This document shows positions 21,789 to 34,026 of a stretch of 64,000 bases of DNA, in pieces. The stretch is from Aquarana catesbeiana (lineage: Eukaryota > Chordata > Amphibia > Anura > Ranidae), in NCBI RefSeq assembly GCF_042186555.1, contig NC_133332.1:206487609-206551608 (forward strand). The letters are read 5' to 3'. The notes below the pieces were generated by a model that was given only the letters and a program-made list of their open reading frames with translations, was not told the DNA's origin and searched no databases. Made by a program: the position numbers and the translations under genes. The stretch's first letter is position 1. Each line of letters starts with the position of its first letter.

Positions 21789-23739
21789 CTTATTGAGAAT
21801 TGCAAATACATCTATCAAACCACATATTGATACATTTGTTTATTTAAAACGGTGTCAAATATCACACTCATTTTATGTTGCCTTCTATTACTTAACTTGA
21901 ATAGGCTTTCGTAGCTGGTTCTAACAGCCCAGGGAGACTGCCAGGGATGCTACATTCCATGCAGAAGGCTTGCTGTAATTTGCCTTTAAGCTCTGTCGTG
22001 TGCACTTCTGGGAAAGGCAGTGAAACAGTTACTGGATGTACTGATGTATTAAGGCAGAATGGGGCTCCAGGCAGTGTAGCCACAGTAAGCGTGCAATATA
22101 TGCTTTGGCTGTACTGGCATAGCCTGTCCCATCAGATACCAACTGCCTACAAGTGTATTCTTCCTTGTAAAGAAAGGCAGGTGCACAGCTTTGACCAAGG
22201 ATACTATCCCCTGAATTACCGATAAGCATAAAGGTAGCTGGGAAATCTAGGTATCCCAAATAGGTTTTTGGATGTGTGGATGATCTGGCTCTGCTGGCAC
22301 TGGAAGGCCTCTTGGAAATCCTGTATACAAACTGATTATTACTTCCACTGTTAAGAGTAGAGGTATTTACATTTTGGGTGGGTTAAGAAGATCACAGCTG
22401 CTTCTTGATTGAACAAAAAAGTTATTTTAAAGTGGAACTTAACTCTCTCAATCAACATTAACTAGTTTTAATCCTTATGCTGCTAGCATTATTAAATAGG
22501 TATATTTACTTAGATAGTTTTAACCTTTTTTTCCTGGTTTCTGCCCTAAGAAACTTCCATCTGGAGGAGGGAGAAGGGGGTTTATCAGCTAAGTACACCC
22601 TCCTGCCTGCATGCCTGAGCTAAGGGCAGGTGGATACCAGGAAGCAATTGCTAAATGAATCGTCTGTTTTTCAAAGTGATTTCTTAACAAAATAAAGCAT
22701 GGAGACATGGGTAGATGGGTGGATGAGTTTGCTGTGAATAATTTGGGGTGCTCAGATACACATTTAACTTGGATTTAAAGCCTTACTCCTGCAATTGGGA
22801 TACAATCTAGAAGAGGTAAAATTTCTGTTAGATTTGTAAGTTTGACAGTGATTCTTACAGACTTGTAGAAGAAGACAGGACTTTTGTTTTATCAGTAAAG
22901 TCTGTTTCTTGGAGGACAATATAGGAAACAGGCTCTTTCATCACTACAACTGGATTATATGCAGCTACCTTCAATTGATTAGACACTGGAAAAAACAAAA
23001 GGTTGCTGGGACATCCACCGTCTATAACCCTTCCTACTCCCAGATAGCCTCAATTAGACCAACACTAATAAGTTCTACCCAAAACAAAATAGAAAGTTTT
23101 GGTTGGGATTAAAGTCCACATAAAACAGATTGTCGAGCAATTATGTGGACTTGTGAGAATTTGTAGTTTTCTTTCATGCTTTTACTGAAAAGCAAGTCAG
23201 ATGTCCCAAATATCACTGGTCCATCTGTTTCTAAAACGTTTATATATTAATCTGTGAATTTGATTAGATGTAAACCCTAACTGAATGGCATCTAGTTTGC
23301 TAAAGCACTGTCTATTATAAACACTTTTCATTTTTTAATAAAATACGTTAACACTTTTTTCATCCTGATCGCCTGCAGATTATTTGCAGCTACTTCATAT
23401 CTACATGTACCACTCATGTGAAGGCTGCTTGCAATTTCCCGGGGCTGCAATTTGATGGTGACAACAGTGGATCATGCCTGCATAACGTGTGCTGAAACAT
23501 CATAGTGTTGTCTCCCTAGGAAGCCTAGGTAACACGGTGACAACCCAAGAACTCAATAGTAGATAGGGACAGAACATTGTCACCCTGTAACAGAAAGTCT
23601 GAACAGGGACCTTCATGAAAGGATCATCAGGTAATATTTTAATGTAAACTGCAGATTTAAGAATATTCCAATTGATCTTTGAAATGACATTAATGCGTTT
23701 TAGCTTTATATATTATTTTAGCGATCAGGTGTATGTATA
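21789..23739. other. Noncoding stretch
   Basis: AT-rich with no ORF of coding character and no clear repeat boundaries. The words TTTAAAGTGGAACTTAAC at 22426-22443 resemble the start of a frog non-autonomous repeat, but I could not find its other end. Confidence 0.4.
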
Positions 23740-23844
23740 CCGTATTTATCGGCGTATAACACGCACTTTTTTCCCCTTAAAATCAGGGGAAAATCGCAGG
23801 TGCGTGTTATACGCCGATCCCCTGCGATCCCGAGCTGTCACATC

Positions 23845-24121
23845 TTCAAAATCGCCGACCGCGATTTGAAAATGGCGCCGCCAGCGCCGAAATACACAGA
23901 GCCAGTCCTCGGCTCTTCCCGGCAGCTCTCGTTCACTTTCGGCTCCACTCGTAGTCCCGAGTGGAGCTATCCGAACCTACTCGGCTAGGTTCGGATAGCT
24001 CCGCTCGGGACTACGAGTGGAGCCGAAAGTGAACGAGAGCCGCCGGGAAGAGCCGAGGACCGGCTCTGTGTATTTCGGCGCTGGCGGCGCCATTTTCAAA
24101 TCGCGGTCGGCGATTTTGAAG
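23845..24121. repeat. 277 bp palindrome
   Basis: Arms 23845-23980 and 23984-24121 are almost perfect reverse complements. They include AAAATCGCCGACCGCGATTT, GGCTCTTCCCGGC and CACTCGTAGTCCCGAGTGGA, with almost no spacer. GC-rich and able to extrude as a cruciform. Confidence 0.85.
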
Positions 24122-24149
24122 CCCAGGGTGGCAGGGACAGAGGATCGAA

Positions 24150-24645
24150 GGCTGCACTGGGGGAAGGCTGCACTGACAAGGCTGCACTGGGGAAGGCTGC
24201 ACTGACAAGGCTGCACTGGGGAAGGCTGCACTGACAAGGCTGCACTGGGGAAGGCTGCACTGACAAGGCTGCACTGGGGAAGGCTGCACTGACAAGGCTG
24301 CATTGGGGAAGGCTGCACTGACATTTGTTGCACTGACAAGGCTGCACTGGGGAAGGCTGCACTGGGAAGGCTGCACTGACAAGGCTGCACTGGGGAAGGC
24401 TGCACTGACAAGGCTGCACTGGGGAAGGCTGCACTGACAAGGCTGCACTGGGGAAGGCTGCACTGACAAGGCTGCACTGGGGAAGGCTGCACTGACAAGG
24501 CTGCATTGGGGAAGGCTGCACTGACATTTGTTGCACTGACAAGGCTGCACTGGGGAAGGCTGCACTGGGAAGGCTGCACTGACAAGGCTGCACTGACATG
24601 GCTGCACTGGGGCAAGGCTGCACTGAGAAGGCTGCAATGATGGGC
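24150..24645. repeat. 29 bp minisatellite (GGCTGCACTGGGGAAGGCTG CACTGACAA)
   Basis: About sixteen units. A longer block of about 204 bp containing a variant (CATTTGTTGCACTGACAAGG) recurs at about 24301-24380 and 24505-24585, showing higher-order amplification. All three frames of - are open for 183-220 codons (Cys-Ser-Leu-Pro-Gln repeats). The unit lacks stop triplets and is not a multiple of three, so this is no evidence for a gene. Confidence 0.9.
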
Positions 24646-25097
24646 ATTTAAATGTAAGTTTTTTTCCCTTCAACTTCCCTCCTAAAAGTTTTTTTTTCCT
24701 TAAAATTCCCTCCTAAATTGGGGTTATACGCCGGTGCGTGTTATACGCCGATAAATACGGTATTTACTGTCTCATTAATTTTATTTTTTTATTCAAAAAG
24801 GATTTTTATAACAACAGGAGAAGTAGCATTTATAGTACATAGTCAGTATATATATGTTTATATATTACAGTTACTATTGCACTAGGTATCAAGATTCCAT
24901 GTACACATTAATTTGCTCCTTCTCAATTTTGAAAAAGTAAAAAAAAAATACAAAATTGGGTAAACAATAAGAGTAAAAATATTTTATACATTGAATAAAT
25001 GTTTCATATAGTATTCTTCTCATTAGTTGTTGTTCCATTTTGAATTCTATATAGGAAAATTAAGGATAAAATGGAGAACTAACGGAGAGAAACCTAA

Positions 25098-25524
25098 TGC
25101 CGCGTACACACAATCGGACATTCCGACAACAAATGTTCGATAGGAGCTTGTTGTCGGAAATTTCGACCGTGTGTAGGCTCCTTCAGACATTTTTTGTCGG
25201 AATTTAAATACAACAAAAATTTGAGAGCTGGTTCTCAAATTTTCCGACAACAAAATCGGTTGTCGGAAATTTTGATCATGTGAACACAATTCCAACGCAC
25301 AACATTCCATTCATGCTCAGAATCAAGCAGAAGAGCCGCACTGGCTATTGAACTTCATTTTTCTCGGCTCATCGTACGAGTGTTATGTCACTACGTTCTT
25401 GACGTTCGGAATTTCCGACAACATTTGTGCGACCGTTTGTATGCAATACAAGTTTGATCCAACATCCGTCGGAAATAAATCACAGGATATCATTGTCGGA
25501 ATGTCCGATCGTGTGTACGCAGCA
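25098..25524. mobile_element. Harbinger MITE, TSD TAA
   Basis: TAA flanks both ends (25095-25097, 25525-25527). The TIR is TGCCGCGTACACACAATCGG on the left, with the right end reading CCGATCGTGTGTACGCAGCA. These match the terminus of the autonomous-type Harbinger at 4841. Interior repeats of TGTCGGAAATTT are typical of that family. Confidence 0.85.
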
Positions 25525-25549
25525 TAATTGCAATGTTATAATGTTCATA

Positions 25550-26175
25550 TTTGAAATTTAAACATTAATCATGGTTTTTATAAAGAAAGCAGGGGTCCCA
25601 TTTGACATCAACAATTTTCTTTGTATTGTTAAGTGTTTTTGGAATATATTTCCCATAATCTTAATCTCTTCTACTCTTGTTGCTATTTGAGGGAAGGGAA
25701 CTACTGTAATTTTCCAATGGAGGGCTATTGCACAGTGTGTTGCAACACAGATAGTATTAATCAAAAGTGTTAGAGGAGGAGATATATTGGGTATAGTTTG
25801 AAATAGTAGATAGTTGTGGGTGATAGTTGTTCGTATTCCCCAAAAATTTGCAAAAATTCACCAGAATGGAGGCATCCTCTAAAGCTTAAGGAGAAACCTC
25901 CAGGTATATGATGTTTAAATGAGAGAGTGTGTAATTCCATCTGGTATACTGTTTTATTGCAGTTTCTTTTATTGTTAACAATTTCATACATTTGCACAAA
26001 TTAATCCACATAGAATTCCACTCCTGAGTGGAAAACTGTGAACCTAATTCAGATTCCCATTTAGTCATATAAAGTAGTTTATCTGTGAGTGCAGGTGTGT
26101 TGAGGTCATTATATAGTGTTAAATTAAGAAAGACCCTTTCCCCTAAGGTTTTTAATACATATGTGCTCATATATA
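25550..26175 (-). pseudogene. L1-type LINE ORF2 C-terminal fragment
   Basis: Frameshifted pieces on - resemble the C-terminal part of L1 ORF2. 26170-25886 has KWESELGSQFSTQEWNSMW, then TIKETAIKQYTRW and a TLSHLNIIYLEVSP segment. Lower down, near 25720, is IALHWK, the usual region after the zinc-knuckle-like motif. No RT or endonuclease part nearby. The low-identity match makes the exact clade (L1 or Tx1) unsure. The 24763-25094 flank holds only AT-rich noncoding DNA. Confidence 0.65.
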
Positions 26176-26689
26176 GTTAACAGGGGGACTTAAAGGTTTG
26201 GGGTAGTGGATGTTATAGAAAGCTAGTATTTGTGAGTAGTTCTGTTCTTAGAAGCTGCTTTAATTTGCTGAACTTAATTAATTAATTAATTATTTTTTTA
26301 ATGAATAAGCTTTTAATATTTTGGTGTAAATGTCTTCTTGCATCGGGGATAGTAGTAGGTGCTGTGATACATTATAATGCATGACACATACTATATGCAT
26401 CATTATAGGGGCAATGCACACTCACAGGTGAGGTTTACTCTATAGTACTGCTAATTATTCAGTGTATGTTATATACAGTATGTGTTACCATGTTCTTGTT
26501 AAATGCAATTTTTGCAGCTATGAGTAATTTTTCTGCAGGAGTAATTAGCAGTTGAACACAGCAGTTTAACTAAAGCAGGATAATGAAAGCAGCAAGAAAA
26601 GATCACAAAGAACTCTGCTTTAGTCTTGATTGACCACAAACCACCACTTTGGAAGGCACCCTGCAAGTCTGAATCCTATCCCCACTACC

Positions 26690-28078
26690 CTTTAATATGT
26701 CCCCTCTACTCTGCCTTCTCATACTAGTATCCTCTGCTTTCAAATTCTCACTTCCTTTCCCCTCTTCTCCACCCCAAAATTTGTACATATCACCATCACT
26801 TCTACCCTCTCCCTACTACTGCTCGCATCACCTCCTGCTAATACTTAACCCACCTGCTGACCTACACACAAAGACAGGAAAGCATGTGCACTCATACACC
26901 TCCCACTCCCATCTTACTTATCTTATCCTCCTTCTTCTGCTAACCTTTGGGGATATCGCCCCTAATTCTGGTCCTCCAGTATCTCACCCCTACATCCAGC
27001 ACCCTCCCTCCTCCAACATCAGCCGCAATTTTCTCAATCTTATCTCGATCCCCCTGCTCCCAAAAACCACCCTCCCCTTCTCATGTGCCCTCTGGAATGC
27101 CCGCTTTGTCTGCAATAAGCTCACTTCTGTCCATGACCTTTTTGTCTCCTACTCCCTTAACCTTCTTGCAATCACGGAAACATGGCTTCAAAAGTCAGAT
27201 TCTGCCTCGCATGCAGCTATCTCCCATGGAGGCCTCCACTGGACTCACTCCCCCTGACCCAGTGGACAGAAAGGAGGTAGAGTTGGTTTGCTTCTATCCC
27301 CACTGAGCACCTTTCAAGTCCTGTCTACCCCTCCTTCTCTATCCTTCTCTTCTTTTGAGACATTCATCTGTTTTCTCCCATTTCTCTAAGGATTGCAGTG
27401 ATCTATTGGCCTCCTGAACCAGTGTCATGCTTCTTTGATGACTTCTCTGCCTGGCTACCCTACTTTTTCTCCTCTGCAATACCCTTTATTAACCTTGGTG
27501 ATTTCAACATCCCCGCCAATGTTAGCAGCCCAGCTGCATCTCAACTTTTCAACTTAACCTCATCCTTTGACCTTACACAATGGACACAGTCCCCCACACA
27601 CTCTGATGGTAATACCCTCAACCTTGTTTTCTCCCATATTTGCACCCCCTACAACCTAACCAACACCCCCTTTCCTCACTCTGACCACAACCTCAATACT
27701 TTCACAATGTGCAGTCTCCAACCACCTGTCCCACTAAGCAGAAAACAATTACCAGCAGAAACCTTCACCACTTTATTCCTTCTCTTTTTTACTCTGCAAC
27801 TGACCAACTCCATGACAAAATCTCATCCCTGTCTTACCCTGACCTGGCCACCTCTATCTACAACAGTTCACTTTCATCCTCACTGGACTCTCTTGCGCCT
27901 CTCAACACACAAAATGTCAGGCCCCGACTATTACAACCTTGACAGACCGACAACACCAGAAACCTTAAGAGATATAGCCGAGCACTGGAGCGAGTGTGGC
28001 GTAAAACCAACTCCCAGCATTCATTCACCCAATATAAATCTGCCTTCTTAAAATACAATTCCTCCCGCCATGCTGCTG
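26690..28078 (+). pseudogene. L2-type LINE, 5' half (leader and endonuclease)
   Basis: Broken frames read as an L2 N-terminal region and apurinic-like endonuclease. GDIAPNSGPP, then CALWNARFVCNKLTSVHDLF, LLAITETWLQKSDSAS (catalytic Glu in TETW), VIYWPPEP, FINLGDFNIPANV (GDFN box), TQWTQSPTHSDGNTLNLVFS, and a SDHN box at 27675-27690. It stops at about 28078 after KYNSSRHAA. The 3' half at 34027 starts only a few residues further along the family's usual order. The leader has many proline-rich short frames. Frameshifts near 27260 and 28050. Confidence 0.85.
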
Positions 28079-28164
28079 TGAAGATATGAAATATATGAGC
28101 CATATCTTGCTATGTATCCAGAGTTTCTCTTCAACATGAATTTGTATTTCTTATTTTTCACTAA

Positions 28165-28585
28165 GAGCCCTTGCACACTGGGGCGGGGGGCGGCGTCGGC
28201 GGTAAAACGCCGCTATTATTAGCGGCGTTTTACCGTCGGTATGCGGCCGCTAGTGGGGCGGTTTTACCCCCCGCTAGCGGCCGAGAAAGGGTTAAATACC
28301 ACCGCAAAGCGCCTCTGCAGAGGCGCTTTGCTGGCGGTATAGCCGCGCCGTCCCATTGATTTCAATGGGCAGGAGCGGTAAAGGAGCGGTATACACACCG
28401 CTCCTTCACTGCTCCGAAGATGCTGCTGGCAGGACTTTTTTTACCGTCCTGCCAGCGCATCGTTCCAGTGTGCAAGCCCTCGGGGCTTTCACACTGGAAT
28501 GAAAGCAGCGGCACTTTCGGGGCGGTTTGCAGGCGCTATTATTAGCGCAATAGCGCCTGCAAACCGCCCCAGTGTGCAAGGGCTC
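28165..28585. mobile_element. GC-rich MITE, TSD TAA
   Basis: TAA at 28162-28164 and 28586-28588. Perfect inverted ends GAGCCCTTGCACACTGGGGC. Inside are several shorter hairpins (AACGCCGCTATTATTAGCGG and a GCGCCTCTGCAGAGGCGC palindrome). Noncoding; TSD suggests the Harbinger group. Confidence 0.85.
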
Positions 28586-28588
28586 TAA

Positions 28589-29763
28589 AATGTTTCTGAA
28601 TTCTTTTGGTGTTGCAACACATGTAGCTGACCAGTTGACATTAAATGTTCTTCCAATGACATGACACAATTCTCGGAAAAGATGTGATATGGAAAGATGT
28701 TGATACGGAAAGTCCCTGTCTAAAAGTCAAATTAAATTCTTCCAAATAATTATTCTTCCTTTTTGTCAAAATAACTTGACACTTAAAAATTAGCCAGGTC
28801 AAGATGACCCAAAAAGCTGGCCAAAAGCTGTGTTGAAATACTTAGTAAAATGCGTACTTGTGATGTATAACTTTGGGTTTTTGCCCGACATAGACTACAA
28901 TATTAAATTTTGCTATTAAAGTCTGTACCACTCTGTAACCTGTATCACTATCGATCCAGAGAAGTGATCCACTGTATGTACAGTGCATATTCTGAAGTAA
29001 ACATACATGAGACAAATGCAGCTCTTCTGGCGTTGATGTCTTTTATTTCAAGGCTCTACTTGACATTGGGGACCCCTAGTCTTGTCTTCTTGTCTGCATC
29101 TCCACCACCGGCTCTCCATCCTCTCCAGGACAGACAGCAGCAAAGAGGCCTCAGGTGAGAAAAATTTATATTTCTCATGATATAAACTGTCTTTTCTGTG
29201 CGGTGTTGAGGGGCCGGTTGGGGGAGTGCAACCACAGAAGGTAAACAAGTTTCCTATTTGATTTTGCCTGCATTCTGTCTCTGCATGATTACTGAGAATG
29301 TTAAAGGTACCTATTATAATTTAAGCATGCTAAAGAATGATCATTTAAGCACTTGCCTTTTCTCCTTGTCTCCAGAAATGACAATGTATACATATATTGT
29401 AAAGGGATGTATAAGTGCAGGTACCACAATTTCTAAAGAGTGAGTAGAAGTTGGTGGTGTTGAATTTTTTGTATGTATGATTTTTTGAACATTTGTGGTC
29501 CTAAGGCGGATAGGTTTGCCTTCAGCGGATAGCCACAAATGGGTGAATGACCTGCAGTATGTTCTCTGGAATAGGGAGTCTAGAGAGGGACTAGCCTATT
29601 GACACTCAGAAAGGAGACGTCCTTCTGAGAGTAGAACGAGTGAGATATCTCAACTTATGTACTGGGCTGCTGGTACACAGCCATAACGATAAACGGTGGA
29701 GCTCTCAGTCCCGAAGTTCCAAATTGTCATTTCTGAAGAGACTAATGAGAAATTGTGATAAAT
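28589..29763 (+). promoter_or_regulatory. Putative 5' LTR and leader of the endogenous retrovirus
   Basis: The stretch upstream of gag has no gene. A possible LTR end and primer-binding site is ACTTGACATTGGGGACCCCT near 29060-29080 (CA followed by TGG). An ATTAAA lies near 28914. No second LTR exists in the window to confirm boundaries, so the call is tentative; the rest would be untranslated leader. Confidence 0.3.
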
Positions 29764-31723
29764 ATGGGAAAAAAATGTTTTGCCTGTCATAAATACATTT
29801 GGGTTAACAAAAGATAGGGCAAAAAAGTTATTAAAAATAGCAAAAGCAACAGGGCTAAGTATTGCCAAATTACAACCAAGTGCTCCTATCATCAGAATGA
29901 TGGTGAGTGGAGACCCAGATGCCCTGAAACATCATGTGAAATGGTGTAAACTAACAAAAAAGGAGTATAAGAAGGACCCATCTAAATGGTGGCCGCCAGA
30001 GGGGTCCCTTAGTACACCTACAATTGATGCATTGTTTAACCTGCTTTTTAAAATGTCTGATTGTTGGGGGATTGAATGTTTAGCAGCCTGGGAAGAAGTA
30101 TCCAGGAAGGATATAAACCCCCCCTATGAAATGTGCTCAGAGAAAGCTGCTTTACATGTAGAAGATGAGGATGAGATGCCCAATGCTTGGGCTTCCCCTT
30201 ATGACTCAATAAGAAGGGAATTGTCAGGAGCGTCTGCACCTATGGTACAGCAAGTGGAAACTACAGGAGGGGAGTCAGCTAGTGATGATATAGGAGAAGT
30301 ATCTGGTTATCAGCAGGCTAATCCAAGTATTATGACAGAAACCCCACAGCGTAGACACATAGGTAAACTTGTTTCTAAACAGTTTTCCCTACATTACCGT
30401 AGAGAGGAACCATTCTATAATGTAGATGGTACAATGACATTTGAAAAAGATGGGGAACTGTGGCAGTACACTCCAGCAAGAGCAGATGCCTTGGCAAGAT
30501 TTAATAAATTAAGTAAATCTGATACTAGTACTCCTTCAGCAAGGGGATCTAGGGATCTTGCATCACCTGTGTTAACTAGGCAACAGGTGAAATGGTTGGG
30601 ATTACTGCCTCAGCGTACCCCAGAAGATAGACAGAGGACAAAAGAGATCCAAATTAGAACCATTTGGACAAATGCCCTTGAGAGAGGTAGCTTTACCGGG
30701 AGAGGAAGATGACGAAGGGAATTATACCGCAAGAATAGGAAAAGTTTATGTCCCCTGGAAACCCAATGAAATTAGGGCAATTGTTGCTGATCTGCCCAAC
30801 TTAGAGAAATGTCCAAAGAAATGGTATAAAAAGTTGATGTGGATAGAAAAAACGCAACAGGCTACATATATGGATATGTGGATCTTGATTGATTGTGTTG
30901 TAGCAGAGAAGTATGTGGATGTATGGAATGTATTTGCAAGAAATAAGGGAGCATATGATCAAGGGATAATGAAAGTAGAAGATCCACCACTAGAACCAGT
31001 TGTGTATGAAGAAACAATTAACAGATTAAATGAAATTTTAAAAGATTGGGTAACAACCACTTTTGATAAGGGGCAAGATATGCGAGCATTGATGGATGTT
31101 GTGCAGAAGAAAGGTGAGGATGTGTTCGATTACTGGAATAGATTCAAAGATGCTATTCAGAAGTATACTGATTGGATTCCAGATGATGAAAGTGATATGA
31201 AACGACCAGAGTTGGTGAATGTATTGGTGGGTGGAATGTTGCCTGAGTTTAGGGAAGAAATAGAGCTTCGTACAGTGGGATGGAGAAAGAAACCTGCTCC
31301 TGAATTAGTTGAGATTGCTCAACTAGCTTACGAAGTGTTACAGAAAAGGAAAGACAAGGTAGAAAAGAAGGAGAAAACAAAAATGATGAATATACAACTA
31401 CCAGAGGTTAAGGAAAAAGTCCCAGAGCCCAAGGGGGTACCAGTATCTACAGTACAGGTAACACCTCAGGGTGTACCGGTAGCGGCCCCCCCCCTTATCC
31501 ACCTTCGGGAGTGGTATATATCTCTAATTATGGGGCACCACGGCAAAAGCGGGGCAATTGGAGACAAAATGAGGGACAACGCATAAACCCTAGAGTTCAG
31601 TCCCGATACCAACAAATCATCCCAAATAGAGTAAGACTTCCGACCCTACAACCTCGTTCCTCCCCCACTTGCTTCAAGTGTGGATTGAGTGGACATATAG
31701 CACAAGACTGTAGGGGGCGCTAG
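29764..31723 (+). pseudogene. Endogenous retrovirus gag (class I, gammaretrovirus-like)
   Basis: Three overlapping frame segments are seen: 29765-30712, about 30672-31500, and about 31500-31723. The first and third share one frame and the middle is shifted, so two indels compensate, near 30685 and in a run of nine C at 31486-31494. An ATG followed by GGA at 29764 (Met-Gly, the usual myristoylation context) is out of frame with the rest because of an A-run. The capsid-like region includes DYWNRFKDAIQKYTDW and LVNVLVGGMLPEF. The nucleocapsid has one CCHC knuckle (CFKCGLSGHIAQDC). It ends at an amber codon (31721-31723) directly in frame with pro-pol, as in gammaretroviruses. Confidence 0.85.
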
Positions 31724-34020
31724 GATAAGGTGGGATGTGGTGACAATATAGATGATCCATTTGATCAAGCTCTAGCTGTAATTGAATTTGATTCTGTTGA
31801 TGACCCAATGGTTGAAATAAATGTAAACGGTATTGATTTGTGTGGTCTCATAGACACAGAAGCTTCATGGTCCCTTTTGAATGTGTTTGACCCCAACTTG
31901 CCACTATCCAATGAAAGGGTTTCTTTGGTTGGAGTAAGTAATAATATAATCTCGGCAAGGGTTTCACAATCAGTACCGGTGACATTGGGAGAGCATTCAA
32001 CAGAACACTCATTTGTATTGTCTCCACATTCCCCCTGTAATTTATTAGGGCGAGATTTACTTTAAAAAATGGGGGTAACCATTGCTTTATCCCCGGGTAA
32101 AACTGTCATTGACATACCACGTAGGTTAAAAGAGGAAGCAACTGATCTGTTATACATGCCTTTATTTGTAGCTGATATGGAGGGAGGAATTCCAGAAGAG
32201 GTCAAACAAAAAATTAACCCCTCCATATGGGTAACAGGAGCAAACACTCCTGGCCTTATGCAAGTTGCCCCTGTGCGGTTAAATAGATACCCCACACTAC
32301 CAGTACCTAGACTACCTCAATACCCCTTATCCCCTGAATCAGTTGAAGGTATTAAGCCAGTAATAGAGGCGTTACTACAGGAGGGTGTTCTTACTCCTTG
32401 TAGGAGTTCTGCTAACACTCCTATCTATCCAGTTCCCAAAGCTATAAAAGCAGGAGAGGACAGCCGTCGATAAGGATTGGTGCATGATTTGTATGCAGTC
32501 AATAAGGTAATTATACCATCAGCACCTGTGGTACCCAACCCCTCTACCATACTGGCAACAATACCTCCTTCAGCAACTCACTTTACTGTAATTGACCTTG
32601 CCTCAGCCTTCTTTAGCATTCCTGTTCATCCAGATGATCAATGGTTGCTAGCCTTCACGTTTGAGAAAAGACAACTTACCTGGACTAGATTGCCAATGGG
32701 GTATCATGATTCCCCCAGTTGCTTTTCTCAGGCGCTCAAGGATAAATTAGATGAGTGGCAGCCACCCATGGGATCAATATTAGTGCAATATGTGGATGAT
32801 CTATTGCTAGCATCCTTTGATGAACAGGCTTGTACTGAGGATTCTATCTCTTTAATGAATTTCCTGGCCAGTATAGGACAAAAAGTAGACGCTGCAAAAG
32901 TGCAGTGGGTTAAATTAAAAGTACAATACCTGGGCCACTGTGTCTCCCAAGGTATCAAACATTTGACAGATAAAAGGAAAAAGGTAATTGCAAAGCAACG
33001 AATGTCCACAACTTTAAAACAGTTGAGAGCATTCCTTGGATTAGTAGGATATTGCAGGCAGTTTTTACCTCAATATTCTACAATTATAGGTCCCCTACAG
33101 GACTTGTTGAAAGGCCATACAAGAAGCAATTACAAATTTACCTCGGATGAGTTAACTCCAGCGGTCCAAGAAGCATTTAAGTTGATTAAAAGGTCTTTGT
33201 TAACTGTACCCAGTTTAAGTTTGCCTGACTATAGCAAAGAATTTTATCATTTTTGTACAGAAGTGAATGGCCATGCAAATGGAGTTTTGACACAGCATTT
33301 CTGTGGCCAACATCGCCCAGTAGGGTACTACAGCTACCCCCTGGATAGTGTAGCTAGGGGACTTCCTGGATGTTTAAAATCAGTAGCAGTGGCTGCTCTG
33401 CTGGTAGAAAAAACTGCTGACATTGTACTGAGCAATACTTTGTATTTAATGTGTCCGCATGACTTGGAAGCAATGCTGAACAGTGCTTACACTAAACATG
33501 TTTCTGTTCAACGAATAACACATTATCATTTGGTTTTACTATCAGCTTCCAACCTCAAAATCCAATGCTGCCAGACCTTGAATCCGGCCACCTTCTTGCC
33601 GGAAGATGACAACGAGGAGATTGAGGATTCTGTCTATCTAACTCATGATTGTGCTAATTCTATTGACAATGTGACCAAGTCCCGACCTGACTTGCAGGAT
33701 GAACCCATCTCAGGTCTGCCATCTTGTGCTGATCTGTTTGTAGATGGATCTTCCATTAGAAGGACTGATGGCCTCACACTTGCTGCTTGTGCAGTGGTTA
33801 ATGTTGACAATAAATTACTACATGCTGAGGTTCTGCAGAATTCAAGATCAGCACAGGCAGCTGAACTAACTGCTCTTTGTGTTGCTTTGGAGCTTGCAGA
33901 AGGGGCTATTGTAAATATCTATAGTGACTCAGCCTATGCTGTAGGCATAGTGCATAGTTTTGCACAACTCTGGCAAGAGAGGGGTTATTTGACAGCAGCA
34001 GGAACTCCTATACAGCAAAC
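31724..34020 (+). pseudogene. Endogenous retrovirus pro-pol, truncated in RNase H
   Basis: Same frame as the gag zinc knuckle. Protease: the active-site triplet reads DTE in LIDTEAS rather than DTG/DSG, and LLGRDLL is at its end. TAA at 32063-32065 follows. RT: a second TAA at 32471-32473 lies just before VHDLYAVNKV. Then FTVIDLASAFFSIPV, LPMGYHDSPSCF and the catalytic YVDD in LVQYVDDLLLAS, with the connection domain after it. RNase H starts at FVDGSS and has YSDSAYAVGIVHSF. Homology ends near 34020 in AAGTPIQ. Integrase, env and a 3' LTR are absent. The open frame continues into L2 sequence. The copy cannot encode a working polyprotein. Confidence 0.88.
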
Positions 34021-34026
34021 TTTCTT

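Larger units (their letters stand above)
23740..24760. mobile_element. TA-flanked non-autonomous DNA transposon with 27 bp perfect TIRs
   Basis: Ends are identical inverted copies over 27 bp, beginning CCGTATTTATCGGCGTATAA and continuing CACGCAC. TA at 23738-23739 and 24761-24762 fits a TA duplication. A subterminal inverted copy of the terminus lies at about 23799-23818. The interior holds a 277 bp palindrome and a 29 bp minisatellite. No transposase. Superfamily uncertain; Tc1/mariner-like or another TA-targeting group. Confidence 0.82.

Noticed and set aside
23977..24673. Long overlapping Cys-Ser-Pro-Gln frames on -
   Set aside because: They translate a 29 bp minisatellite whose unit has no stop in any of three frames; there is no start context, domain or splice evidence.
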